This document shows, piece by piece, positions 52,129 to 64,000 of a stretch of DNA of 64,000 nt (the stretch's first letter is position 1; each line of letters opens with the position of its first letter). The stretch is from assembly GCA_008694505.1 (NCBI GenBank), contig VZDJ01000219.1, positions 10,592,350 to 10,656,349 on the forward strand. Direction: 5' to 3'. This DNA is from Cyanoderma ruficeps (taxonomy: Eukaryota > Chordata > Aves > Passeriformes > Timaliidae). A program made the position numbers and the translations under genes. The notes under the pieces are model-generated. The model had not been told where the DNA came from. It searched no databases and worked only from the letters and a program-made list of their open reading frames with translations.

Positions 52129-55100
52129 AGAATAGCATAGTTCAAGTTATCGTAATTCCTTGGCTTTTATTTCCTTTCTTAAGAGATGAGGTAGAGGCAC
52201 AGCAATTAAGGGTATCTCTTCCCACATCAGAAACAGAAACGGATACAAAAAATAGATTATCCTGTTATGAGTTCCTCTGAAAAAGTGGGATTTTGAAAGA
52301 TAGACTCCCAATGGAAATTTCTCCTTGTTTTTCATTAAGCTAACTCTAATGGCTGCCCAGTTCCCAGTCCCAGGAACCTGAGGCCCCACTGTCCTGCCTG
52401 GTGTACCTGGTGCTCCACACTAAGGATGGGTTACATTTCTAATTACATATCATCATTATTTTCTTTCTCTATCTCTCTCTCTTTTTTTTTTTTTTTAATT
52501 TGTAAACTTCAGAAGTCCAAGAGAGAACGTGCTGCTTTGCCTTCCCTGTTCCCTGCTGACTCCATTCCCCTGATCAAAGTGAAAATAAGTAGGGCTGGTT
52601 TGTGTAATAGAGAGGGTCTTACCCAGTCACGCCTCTTTGTTTGCCGACGTAATTGAGGAGAAGACAGCTTGGGGAATAACGCTGCTTAATTGCTCTCACA
52701 GTTGCTGCAAGGCACTCAGAGGAGGGTTGAGCTAAATTGGGCCTATTGTGGACTTTTGAAAAGCCTTGGTAACAGAGGAGTCCAAAAAAAATCCCCACCT
52801 CAAGCCCTTATATAACCAGCAGAGTAACCTTCACTGCAGCGTGGGGTTTTTTTTTCCTGCATAAAATTCCCTTGGATGAACCAGGGAAATGGGGCAGCTG
52901 CCCCATCCCCACACATCTCTGGTGGGCATGGAGAGAGAAGGGGTAGAATGGAGCATCTGGGTGGAACATCTCATCTATTAAAATGTTCAGCCTTTTAATA
53001 AAGTGTATGTATGGTGGTAGAAGCTTCCTCCCTAATGAGTCCCGGAGTGCAGAAATCACTGCTTCTCAAAGGAAGACCAGGCTGCAACTCTCTTGATTTT
53101 AAATCAAAGGTTGGCTGTGACTCCTCAATCCTTTGCAGTCCAGAAAAAGTCGGCAGAGCTGCTAATTAGAGCGCTGGTTGTGTGTGGGGTTTTTTTTTGG
53201 CTTGAAACCCTGAAATGAAGGGCAGGTCTGCTCTGTGTGTTTGACAATGACGAGACCTCAGATTCCTGGAGAAGGTTTTTAGATGAAAGGAATGGAGAAG
53301 GGCTTCCCAGGGACAGAATTCGCTGGCTGTGGAGTGGACAAGCCTTCAACAACTCGGGGATGACACTGAGGGCAGTGTTGTCCCTGCCCTGGGGGATCAC
53401 AGGCTGGAGACTGAGAACTGGACTCTGATTTTAATGATGCCTGGACTGAACCTCTCAGGCCTTTAGAAACTGGTCTAAGTTCTGCAAAATTATTCTATTT
53501 TCTGCTATTATTAGGTGGGATTCAAACATAGTATTGATAAGTATTCCTCCACTGAAGGGGAGAGGGAGATATTTTATGTGACAATGGGGACAAAAGCCTC
53601 ATTCTCTCCCTGTTATATTCATTAGAGTTTCTTTTGTTTACAAGACTGTCTTACTCCATCAGAGGTATGGCAAATTGCCTCCTAAAGGAAGCAATGAATT
53701 CACTAGACATACACCTAAACCTTGACAATTATTGTCTCTTCCTATATATTTTTAAAGCCTTGTATACTATGAATCACAGAGCTCAGGAAAAAGCATATGA
53801 CCTTCTCTGTATCAGTCTTAGAAAGATCTCGTGTATTAAGAAGCTGTCTGCCAACAGGAGAACTGCAAATGGCTGAGCAGCTCCAGTCCCCGTGGTAAAG
53901 AGAGTCAGAGAAGCCACCAGGAACCCTGATTTATCTGGGTAAAAGTGCACACCTAAAGTTAAATATGTAGTCTCCCAGAGACTCTTCACAGCTTGGTTGT
54001 CTGTGCCTTCTTTGGGGCCCTGCAAAGATAAAACACTCACCAGCAAACGTGTGAACACATCCTTCTCTCAGTCTTGTCTTCCACCGAAGCTGTTTCGAAG
54101 CTTGTCTTTCCTAGAAATACATCGAAACCTCCCTGGTGGCAGAAGGCATTCATAGTGCAAGGGGAGTCAAGAATTGCAGGTTACTTGATATTTTTGCCAA
54201 TAATTTGGTGCCCTAAAGCCACTTTCAGGTTGCTGCTTCATCACAGCTCTGTGTGTTGGGGACTATTCTGTACAGATCCATTTTGAAAAAAAAAAAAAGT
54301 GCTGACAATACTACAATAAATAACGCTAACATTTAACATTGGCACATCCTTGAATGGCTTCCTGCAGTAGATTGAAAAGCCTGACCAGTATTCAAATTAT
54401 AATAGGAAACTATTCTAGTTCAGACTTAAAGGAAATGGATTTTTGAAGCTTCATATTGCTAGAACTTATCAAGCATATAGCTTCAAACAGAGAGAAGATG
54501 GAAGGTTGGGAGGGGATTTTTTTATGCCAAACTTTCTCCTTTATTTTGCTAGAAATGACAGCTGAGAGTAAACAGTGAGTCTCCTCAAATTTTAAAGGAT
54601 GAGAGACATTTGAAAAAGGAAAATTTTCTCCCTGACATGCTGCATATATGGCAGCAGTAGGAAAGAGTTCAGAGGACAATAATGGGATGGCTTTCCTGTT
54701 ATGTCCTTATCCTTCAGAAATTAAAAGCTTTGACATATTAAAAAGTATTTTCTCGTGGAAAAGAGGCTGTTAAAAAACCACAAACAAACAAAAAAACCCA
54801 AATCACAACAGATTTAAGCTTTGTTTCTTTTGGCAGTGGTGTACAAGTCTCTCTTTCTCTATTTTGGAGGATCTCCAAAAGTTTGTTTTAAATGTATCTT
54901 CATGATGGCCTTCACTTTTACAGGTATTTTAATAACTGGGAGCAGGGAACCCACATTCAGTGTGGCTGCTTCTCTTCGGTTGCCCAGCAATCTATTTTTG
55001 GTTCATTGTCATAGAGCATCATTATTGATGATCGAGAAGAAAATACCCAAATTCTAAGACAAAAATCACAGATGACAGAAAAACTGGCAAATTAGTAAAT

Positions 55101-58100
55101 AATAAATCAGTTCTTCCAAGTTATCTGGATCCAATGAACAACCAGAGTCCTTTGAACAAGACAAAAAATATGAGGTCCAGGAACCAGGAAAATAGGTCAT
55201 GCTGACTGGCTGAGGTGACTGTGTTTTTGAAATGATAAACACCTCAATGTCAGCTGCCTGCAGCAGCTGAAAAATTAAATAGGAACCTTGAATGTGTGAA
55301 CTGGAGGAGAATGAGCTCATGCAGATATTGCCATGATACAGAGAAATAAAGGCAGACCGTTTTTGCCGCGCTAATGTCACAAATTTAAAAGTGGTTCTGA
55401 AAAAGAAAAATTACAAGAATGGTGTGTGTCCTAGAAGTCTTGGCTTATAGGATGAGAGTTCAGTTCATCAGTTTCTTTGGGAAGAGCTGGGAGGTATTTT
55501 AGAAACACTAACAGTGGGGAAGACTCTGGCAGTAGAGGACCCTTGGATGTCACATCATGGCATGATCTGAGCCCAGCTACTGGAGAGAGAAACACTCAGA
55601 ACAGAAAAAAAGGCAAACGGTTTTAATAATGAACAGCTTGCCGCAGACCGTGATGGATTTCCCAACATTAAACACATTTTTAAATGAGTTTGGGCATCTT
55701 TCTAAATCTCATAGCAGCCTTCAGCCCAAAGTGGTCAGTTCCTTGGTAGGGTCACTGCCTGGAGGTTCCTCTGTTCCCTCTAGAAGGCCCATCCCCAGTG
55801 TCTCTGTCAGGCCCATCCACAGTGTCTCTGTCAGGCTACTCTTACGAGCTAGAAGGAGGAAGCACATTTGTGTGTTTGCTCACCCTGGGGAAGGGAAGGC
55901 GGGGCAGGGGAAGAAGCAGCAGCTGCCTGCAGGCAGCAGGAGCCTCCAGGGCCAGGCTGTGCCCGGACCTGCAGCGGGTGGGGAGCAGGCACCGGGCACT
56001 GCCTGGCCTTGGCCACCCTGCCTGCTGCCTCCCACCATCTGGAAGCACTCGACTGTGTTCTTTCAGCCTAATGCAAAGCACTTTACACCAGGCAATCAGT
56101 GATGGCAAGTAGATAAGTCCTTCCCTTTTGCAGTGGAGAGAGACTATTAGAAATACTTCTCCTGAAAAAAGAAAACAGTGCCCTTTCAGAAGCGTGCTTT
56201 GGATTTAGGGACTCTGCACAGTCCTTCAGCTGTCAGCTTCCTCCTGTGTTCCTTACATTTGATTGTTCACTGCTTTTAGATTTGCTTCTCCCTGGCTATC
56301 TGTGCCTGTTCTCCTGTGACTAATATGTAGCTGTACGGTACCACCGAGAGCCTCTGCAAGGTGGTAGCACGGTATATACAGGACCCAGAGGGATTCTGAA
56401 AGGATATTTTTTAAAAAAACAACAGCATAATATATAAATTAGAAAAGGCAAGCAGCTTTGGAGAAGGCTTGATGCTTAGAGCAGCAGCCGCAGGTAAGAG
56501 AAGTTAACTGTTTTATCAGGAGCTTTTCCTCACCTGAGGTCGATGGGGAAACTCTTCTTGAGTCTCAGGATCTCTCATCCCTCCTCCTGCTCTCCAGTCC
56601 TGGTTTCATCTTCAAAACTGAAGCATTATGGCTGCATACTTAAAAATACTTAATATTTTAGAATGACTGGTACCCTGATGCTGCTGCCCGATGGTTGTGG
56701 CTGCTCAGGAGCTGCTGGAGCAAACAGCAGAAGAGCATCACGTGCAGGAATGAGTGTCCAAACCCTGCATCCCTCTGGGGCAGGGAAGGGATGAGTTCCA
56801 CCAGCGATTCACCATTAAGCAGAATTAAAGCTACACTACTGTCATTTTAATATACGGCCACAAACTAAAAGACAGACCAAGGCAAGGGCTGACAGCCCCT
56901 CTTTCTCCTCTCTCTTCCCCTAAAGTGCCCCCAGAGAAGCACAGATCCTTCAGGGTACAGTTGTTACCACGAGAGCAATCCCATGATGAATATTGCTTTT
57001 ACAAGAAAGCCTGGTGTCTAATTGTAGCACGCATGAGGGGGATAGAAGGCTCTGCCACTTAGCATAAATGGTTTGGGACAGAAATTTAGTGCCTAGTGTG
57101 TCTGTAAAGCATCTAGTGAGGTTCTGGGTATTCCTGGGCAGAGTAATAACTGCTCTTTTCTGTTTCATATTTATAATCCAGAAGAGTTAGCCCTTGAGTA
57201 AGTGTAAACTGCACTTCCATCATAATTCCATTTGGGTTATGAATATTTCACACACCTGCAGTCTCAAAAGCACATAATTGCAAAACCACACTCAGACAGG
57301 GACTGAATAAACACTGTTGCTGATTCTTAATGAGCCATTAATCAGATGTTTAACTACAGGTAATTCCCTTGAGTCCTGATGTCCCAAGAAAAATCTGTAT
57401 TCCCTCTAAGTCACAGAGAAGCAGATGACTTATGAACAGGAAATTGCGATGCTCAGGCTGAATGAACAACATTGGCTTCCTGTGGCAATTCTTAATGATG
57501 AAAGATAACATTTTTTAAATTTTGTTTGGGTGTCTAAGTCTCACTGCCATGAGCCATGGGCTCTGGCACCAGACAAGGATTTTGTAGGGGCTAAAGGCTT
57601 TTGTTCCACTTGTTGAAGGGTAAATTTGGGCCAGAGCTGTGGAGATGCTCTGCTTGCCTCCTGTCAGTCAGCGTTACCAGCTTTCTATGGAGAGGAGTAA
57701 GAGTGTGAAGCCCCCCTCTGGAATCCACAATCAAATTCCAGCTGCATTTTCTTTAACAAGGGGTGGATAATTTTATGGGCACTCTTATTTGTAGCTTTGC
57801 ATGGTAAATTAAGGGTAATGAAATGACAATAAAACCAGGTGTTTCAAAATATACAGCAAACCCTGAAAGAGTCAGGAAGGAAATTTCTTCCAGTAGCTGT
57901 ATTGTATTGCTGTTTAGCTAGACTGAAATGGACATCTCTTTCATGGGGAAAATAAAAATTTCAGAATTTTATTTAGGTCCAAGTAAGCCCAGTGCTATAT
58001 TTTGAGCATGAGTGGATGCGCTGAAAAATCATTGTTCAAAAGCACTGCCGTATTCCACTAGAACAGCCCAATGTGTTTGAGGGTTTTTTGGAAAAAGGAG

Positions 58101-58696
58101 AAAAAAAAAAAAAGGTTTTCCTAATTTCTAAACTTGTGTCAAAACATGTCTGGTTTCAGTCCCAGTTTTGCTGGCACTAAAATGTCATATTGTGCTACAA
58201 TGGCTTGGTGAGTTACTGATGTTCATGACAGATCTGCTGTAAACAGCATTTTGTAAAGGACACGACGGTTTTAGGATCTTGTCCATTCCTCTTGGTAAAA
58301 CAGTCACACATTCTCCTATCAGCCATGAGTGGAGCTGGTTTTCCTCTGAAGAGCAAGCACATGGAGGTGAAGCCAACCCACACAGATTAGATATCAGAGG
58401 AGCTCCAGGTTATTAGCTATGGAGAACAAAAGGTTTTAGACGCTCTCTCCATCTGTTTCTCCCTCCTGTGCCAGACACACGGTGTAGCAGACCGTGTCTT
58501 CACAGATCTTTTCCAGGTGGAAAATGTGCATACAAGGAGCGTCTGCATCAACTCCTACATCTCTTTCCCAAAGCACAGGCTCCTTCCATCACAGCTGAAG
58601 GAGACATATCCCAACAGCAGACATCCAAAAATCTCATTCATTCATTCATACTTTTAATCCCAGCTTTTTTCTTTTTTTTTTTTTTTTTTTGGGTGG
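52129..58696. other. single-copy noncoding DNA with small repeats
   Basis: No gene is recognised. A pyrimidine tract (TC-rich then T15) lies at about 52460-52496, and an A13 run at 54286-54298. A GC-rich patch at about 55880-56030 includes a perfect 16-bp palindrome, gctgcctgcaggcagc (55922-55937). The 157-codon plus-strand frame at 55629-56102 overlaps open frames in other phases and lacks known domains. A T19 run at 58672-58690 precedes the assembly gap. Confidence 0.5.
55787..55834. repeat. tandem duplication, 24-bp unit x2
   Basis: gcccatccccagtgtctctg plus tcag at 55787-55810 is repeated with one mismatch at 55811-55834. It is a simple local duplication in GC-richer DNA. Confidence 0.95.
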
Positions 58697-58703
58697 NNNN
58701 NNN
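58697..58703. other. assembly gap (7 N)
   Basis: Seven N follow directly after a T19 homopolymer (58672-58690) and gggtgg. The true length is uncertain because homopolymers often end sequence reads. Any frame crossing this point is unreliable. Confidence 0.98.
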
Positions 58704-61700
58704 GGGCTGTGTGCAAGACCCTGCTTGAGAGAACAGTGGATGTGTTTGTACTCACCTGCTTGCAGGGGGGTCCTATATGGCTGCACTCCTGCCTGTGTTG
58801 TCCTCTTCCTCAGAGACTGAACCGGACGTGCCTGGGGGAAGATTTTGGGCAGCAAGTCACTGCTCTGTTGTATAGCAACGTCCCAAAGTGCTCCCAGCCC
58901 AGGAGGGAATCGATGGAGAGCATGCACAGGTCTTCCTGAAGGGATCAGCCACCAGCAGAGCTGCCCTAACAAGAATGTCCCACCAATGTGGGTGCTAAAG
59001 AAAGTTCAGATGATTAAAATGAGCAGCATACACTCATAGGAAGGTGCTATTCTTCATTCTCTCCCATGGGAAGTGTGGCTTGCTGTCAGCAGGTTCTGGA
59101 TGTGCTGCTGCTCTGCTGAGCAGAGTCAGTGGCTGCAGCACGTGGCAGTGCTGTCCCACCCTCACAGGGGCAATCACCATCCCTGTTTTCCCTCTTGCCT
59201 GCTGCTGGCTCAGCTCCCAGCAGCTTTCAGACCAGGCATCATCTCCTCCTGCTGCTGCTGTGGTGTCTTCTTGGTGTGTGAAGGTAAAGGTGGGCTGAGG
59301 TAAAGGGTAGCAGATAACACCAACAAATGAAAGAGGCACCTCTGCCTTCAGACTTTCTTTTGTAGAAGCATGTGCAAAACCCCCTCTGTGATGCAGCAGC
59401 ATCTGCGTGGCCGTTTCACATTCAAACAGGGGCGAGGTGCTCAGAAAAACTAATGAGAGGGATGTAAAAGTCTTGTTAGGCTGCCCTGGATAAAACAGCA
59501 CTTGTCATACAAACCAGAGGGTGTATCAATCATTATTGCTGGGTTCACCTGCCAAAAGAGAGCTGTAAGTTTTCTTTTTTCCATCCACAAATCTTGAAGT
59601 TCACTGTGATTTGTCTAGGTGGTTTCTCTCTGGGGGAAAAAAAAGTGTTTTGAATTTAGTAAATAATCCTCAGGAATATTTACAGAAGATACATAAATGC
59701 CAACACCCCCTCGTAAGATATAGTTCAGTGTCTTAAAATCAACATATGCACACTGGGTGACTGCTTGTGAATATTCTCCCTAAACAAAAAACCCAGCCAG
59801 GCAGGCCAGCAGGGAGCTATGCAAATGGTGAAGAGCAATGATCTGCCTTCATTGCAGGCTTAATTTATGAACCAGATTTATTCAGTCTTTTTATTGAATG
59901 AGTTACTGCATATCCTACTTCTTCCTGTGTCAATAGCTGTGTCCAGGGAGAAGGCAAAAAAAAAAAAGAAAAAAAGAAAGGTAAAAGACCCAAAGCCTGG
60001 CACCACCTTGCATGTGCAAATTAAATATTTGAAAATATCAGTGTGAAAGTGGTTCCACTTGCTGTTTTGTACCCAGAAGAGGCCAAAGTGGGCACTGCAG
60101 GTAAGAGGGAAACCCTCTCCCAGGGCATCCTCAGCACAGCTTGGCACTCCTCTCCTCTCTCCCACCTGGCAGCTCAGCCACGGGAGATGCTCCTGCCCAA
60201 CACCCCTTGTTCTCCACTGCCTCCCAGGGAGCAGGAACACAGCATGAGGAACCAGAATGGTGTGCTCAAAAACAGCCTGAGATTGTAGCAGAAATGAAAA
60301 ATAGCAGGAAAAAATGATATTGTGAACTTGAGCTTCAGATTATTGTCCCCTGCTGTATGCTGGGTGCTGCTGGTAGCCTTTTCAGGACACAACTGAGTGT
60401 CCTTTGCCTGTAGCTCTGCAGTCCCATAAAAAGATCTACTTCTTGGAGACTCTGATTGCACATAATTACTTTTTTCCTTTCTAAATTGCAGTTTAGAGAT
60501 TCCCTCAGCTTCTGCGCCTGACAGTTCAGGAGAATGATCTAAATTCTAAAATCAAATTACAGGCAAGTAATAGACCTAAAACCACCTCAATGTATAATGA
60601 GTGTAATGTTTCGCACATACCCAAGAAATATTCCTAGCACTGTTAGATCAAACAGAATAAAATTAAGTTGTGGACTACTAAAATCACAGAAACTCAGCAT
60701 CATGTCCTTGCAACACAAAACAAGAGACACTGAGATATTAGTCCTGATCGTCAAATCATCTCCAAAGCTGTATCTATTATTGTTGAGGTTTTTTGCCTGC
60801 ATGCTGTGCTTTTTTTTTGATAACTATTTATTTTTCCTGCTGAAACACAGATGTTTGCCCTCTATTGTATTCATATGAACCAGCCAGATAAGCATTCAGC
60901 TGCTCTGTGCATGTAAGTACAATCATTTTGCATGTAAGGAACGGAAAGAAACAGCCCCTGTCAGCCAAATAGCAAAAACAAAAAAAGAAAAAAAAATTAA
61001 AAAATAGGAGTGTGTGAACATTCAGTGATAGACGCCTTATCTGTGAGATTGATCTCAGAGATTTTGGCCCTTTAGCATGAGATTGATGTGGAACAGTTTT
61101 CAGTTTTGACATTATGTTGGACTCGTCAGAGATGTTGCCATCTTTGCAAGGAGGGAAAGCTGGTGTCTGCCTCAGCAGGCAGCAGAGCAAAGCAGCAGAG
61201 GCTCAGGGACATCTAATGTGTCTTCCTTAAGGGATTTCTCTCTGCAATCCTTTCTATTGATCATATGTTGTCTTTTCCCTCAAATTCCCCTGTGCCACAT
61301 TTGCTCTTCTTGATGGTTTTTGGGTCCAGCTCCAAAGGATTTTTTTTTGCCTTTAATTTTAAAGGTGTTTTGAGAGCTGCAGGGATCCCCCAAATTCTTG
61401 AGGAATGCTCAGGGAATTGGATGGATAATAGTGCAGGCTCTGCACACACACAACAGGGGGAAGCAGAGCTAAAGTCTGGGCTAACCTAACATGGGGATTT
61501 AAGTAGTTTAATTTTGAACTAATTTCAAAATAATGGAATTAGATTTTCTGTGTTATTAGATTTTCTAAGCGAACAATAGAATCAAATTCCTTTAGACCAC
61601 GCACGCTGCAATCCCAAATATTTAAATAGAGTTGAAGGGTCACTGAGGGCTGAGCCTGCCCATGTGAAGCTCTGGTGATCCTCAAGTGCCCACGAAGGGG

Positions 61701-64000
61701 AACTCAAGGCATCACTTCTATGGGCACAGAATGGAACAGAATCAAGGCCTTTGTGTTCAGCAATTTTGACGTACTAATGCATTCAGCTCTCAATCACCTA
61801 AGCATCAAAGCAATTAAGCTTTGGTTTTCAGCAGTGCATCCTAATTGTGCAGTCTTCTCTGCAGAGATAGATGATCAAGCTCACATGGCAGTGCAGAGCT
61901 CAGGACAGGGATATCCATCTCCCACTCAGCTCCTGCCTCTTGGTTCTCCTTGCAGAGACAGCGGTGGATGCTCAGGGACGTGTAACCTCGACCCGGTTCC
62001 CCTTCAGTGTCATTGATCCCACTATTGGTACTGTCTGACCTTGAAACACCCTTTATTTTTTATTTTTAAGCAGATTAGGAAGAAAGCTTCTTGGAGGGCT
62101 TAAAAGACTGTATGCTAAAGATGATTTCTGCAACCTGATATGGATTACCATAGTTACTCTGTCTGAGCATGGCAGCTTTCCAACTCCTCTGCCAGGAATG
62201 ATCTAAAAGCTTTTCTTTTATTGTGTCTTGAGGTGAGAGTCTGGCTTTAAAAAGCTTTCAGAATTCTAATTCTTTCCTCCAATTTGTTGGCAGGGGGAGT
62301 CGAGGGCCGCTCCATCTGATGTCTGATATCACTGATAACCCACAAACGACGCGCTCGGGCTCTCCGATTGTGCATGTCCAATCACTTACTTAATTAAGGG
62401 AGATGCAGCTCGTGGCATCCCTATTATCTCTGCAATCTCTGATTCCTCCAGCCTCTTTCCAGGCACACTGTTTAGGGTTTGTGGCACTCCCTCTTCTTCA
62501 TGGAACATGTGCATTTGCTGGGCCAGATCTGCAGTTAGCAAGAGCAGCAGAATGTAAAGGGCAGTCTCTCGAGTCTTGTTATCTTCTTATGCACAGTAAT
62601 AGCACAGTCTGCATGCCATTCATGATTTTTATTTAATAGAGTTTCCTGGTGTGTATTTTAGGATTCATTTAAAAATACATCAGTGATGAGCAGGGTAGGA
62701 AGAAACTGAGCCAAAAATTCTCTCTAAACCCAGACCAATAACTGTCTTCTCCTGCCTGCAGCTGACATTTAGGAGTATTCTTAAATCACTTTAAGTGATT
62801 TTTAAAAATCACTTCCAAAAAAAGGAGTCTGAGGGAGAGACTATGGGTGAATTGCCTGATGCCAACATGAGTAGGGTAGAGAGACTGGGCCCTAAGTTAA
62901 TGTTGAATTAATGTTGATAAGTGATTAGAGGGAAACTGGAAATGGCAGACTGTGTGTGGAATATCTCAGCATCGCTTATGGCAATATTTTAATGATGAAA
63001 AGTCCAGGTTTCTATATATAGCACTGATTTATTCCTTGGGATTTTTACTGGGGCTCTTTCAGAATTCCATGGACTGTGGCATGGACTACCCTGCTGACCC
63101 CACTTGGGCAGGGAGCACTTCAGCCCTTTTTCTATTTTATGTCTCCATTTGGCAGGTCCAAGACTGGGACAGACCCGTTTCTCCTAGTGTCAAATTAATT
63201 CTTTATCCACGAGACTATCCTTTATCCTGCTGTACTGTCTGGAAATGATAAATTATTGCCGTAGATAACAAATACTTTCTTCTTCTTCCTCCCCACTTCT
63301 CAGCCCTTGTTCGTAGTGCTGTCCTCCCTGATTTCGATAGTTGGGTTAAAGCCTGTGCAAAAACCCAAGTCATAGTGAAATGTCAGCAGGCAAAACCAGT
63401 CCAAAATGCCTGGATTGCTGATACAGACATGCTGCACGTTCATCCATCTCCCTCCTGAAATCAATAAGGCTCTCACAGAGCCTTCGAAGGGGTCCCAGCA
63501 GAGCCTTCACTGTAAGTTTTCTGCCCTGATCCGCGGTTTTGGCCGAACATCCTGAGATGCTGCCAAGGCTGCTCAGGGCAGCTCAGGGGATGTCAGGGCT
63601 AGTTCAGCCCACCAAGCCCAGCTCAGGAGATATTTTAAATGCCATGAATATTTTAAATGAGCAAAAATCAAGCCCTCGAGCATCCTGCTTTTCCAAATTG
63701 TGAGAGCTGTGACCAAATACAGACAAATACACAGGTAGTTTACATAATTAAAATTAAACCTTCTTTTCCATTTTCCTCCTCTTCCTTTTCCAGCAGCACC
63801 CCATTTAATGCCTGTGGCAAGATTCATCACCTGGAGGCTGTTTTTTATGAGATTTGACGAAGATCATTCAGAAGTCAATATTTTGCCAAAAGCTAAGTGA
63901 TAAGTCTAGTGACTTGCATATAATTACTCCTTTTCTTTTATGTCTTCCTTTTTACCCCCCTCCTCTTTTCATTGGGGCTTTGAATTACTGACAGCAGAGC
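58704..64000. other. single-copy noncoding DNA
   Basis: No gene is recognised. A-rich tracts lie at about 59956-59980 and 60975-61003. A CpG-rich spot near 62297-62372 (cgacgcgctcgggctctccg) sits next to cttacttaattaagg. Palindromes at 62783-62814 are listed separately. Frames up to 155 codons (59034-59501, minus) show no known domain. Confidence 0.5.
62783..62814. repeat. nested palindromes built from three aatcactt units
   Basis: aaatcactt (62783-62791), one T, then aagtgattt (62793-62801) form a 9-bp-arm inverted repeat. The overlapping block 62793-62814 (aagtgatttttaaaaatcac plus tt) is a perfect 22-bp palindrome. Three copies of the same 8-mer therefore lie in alternating orientation within 32 bp. 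It resembles a clustered binding site or a slipped palindrome. Confidence 0.95.

Noticed and set aside
54286..54298. A13 run as the tail of a processed pseudogene
   Set aside because: The upstream sequence shows no protein similarity I recognise, and no flanking direct repeats were seen.
55629..56102. 157-codon plus-strand frame with Gly/Ala/Pro-rich second half
   Set aside because: The right half lies in a GC-rich patch where stops are rare in all frames. Part of it is created by a 24-bp tandem duplication.
59034..59501. 155-codon minus-strand frame
   Set aside because: No family recognised and overlapping plus-strand frames are equally open.
1..64000. tRNA, rRNA, known miRNA, CRISPR, operon or prokaryotic signals
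   Set aside because: No B-box-like GGTTCGA string, repeat-spacer array or ribosome-binding pattern was noticed on reading. The repeats show vertebrate, avian DNA.

Overview
The window looks like nuclear DNA from a bird, most probably an intergenic desert or the inside of a very large intron. The evidence is the repeat set. There are truncated CR1 LINE copies of different ages, an avian ERVL-type LTR, a second LTR-like element, one very old L2-like LINE fragment, and short pieces of ancient amniote repeats. Repeat density is low and the sequence leans A+T. I see no operon structure, ribosome-binding sites, CRISPR array, tRNA or rRNA. The order within birds cannot be fixed from this sequence.

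I find no host protein-coding gene that I can support. The open reading frames are short, overlap on both strands and match no family I recognise. The exceptions are frames over the LINE remnants at 48605-50215. No run of splice-bounded exons was seen. Two splice-flanked candidates (14164-14204 and 36651-36790) are reported only as leads.

Layout: 1-12.2 kb is single-copy DNA with A/C- and T-rich low-complexity tracts. At 13.47-13.88 kb there is a decayed tandem array with a period of about 62 bp, followed by a patch unusually rich in CpG. At 19.39-19.80 kb there is a probable solo LTR. At 26.8-27.1 kb there is an old CR1. Pieces of ancient repeat lie at 30.8 and 35.6 kb. At 40.7-40.9 kb there is a younger CR1 3' end. 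At 42.6-43.1 kb there is a near full-length ERVL-type solo LTR. At 48.6-50.2 kb a CR1 (plus) abuts an L2-like LINE (minus). At 52.1 kb there is a 20-bp perfect inverted repeat, and at 62.8 kb nested palindromes. One single-base N lies at 29825 and a 7-N gap at 58697-58703 directly after a T19 run.

The rest is repeat-free sequence. Several stretches keep many CpGs in A+T-rich DNA or carry dense homeodomain/POU-like motifs, as conserved noncoding elements do. If the window has a function it is most likely cis-regulatory, but that needs alignment to other bird genomes. I found no evidence of a novel multi-gene system.
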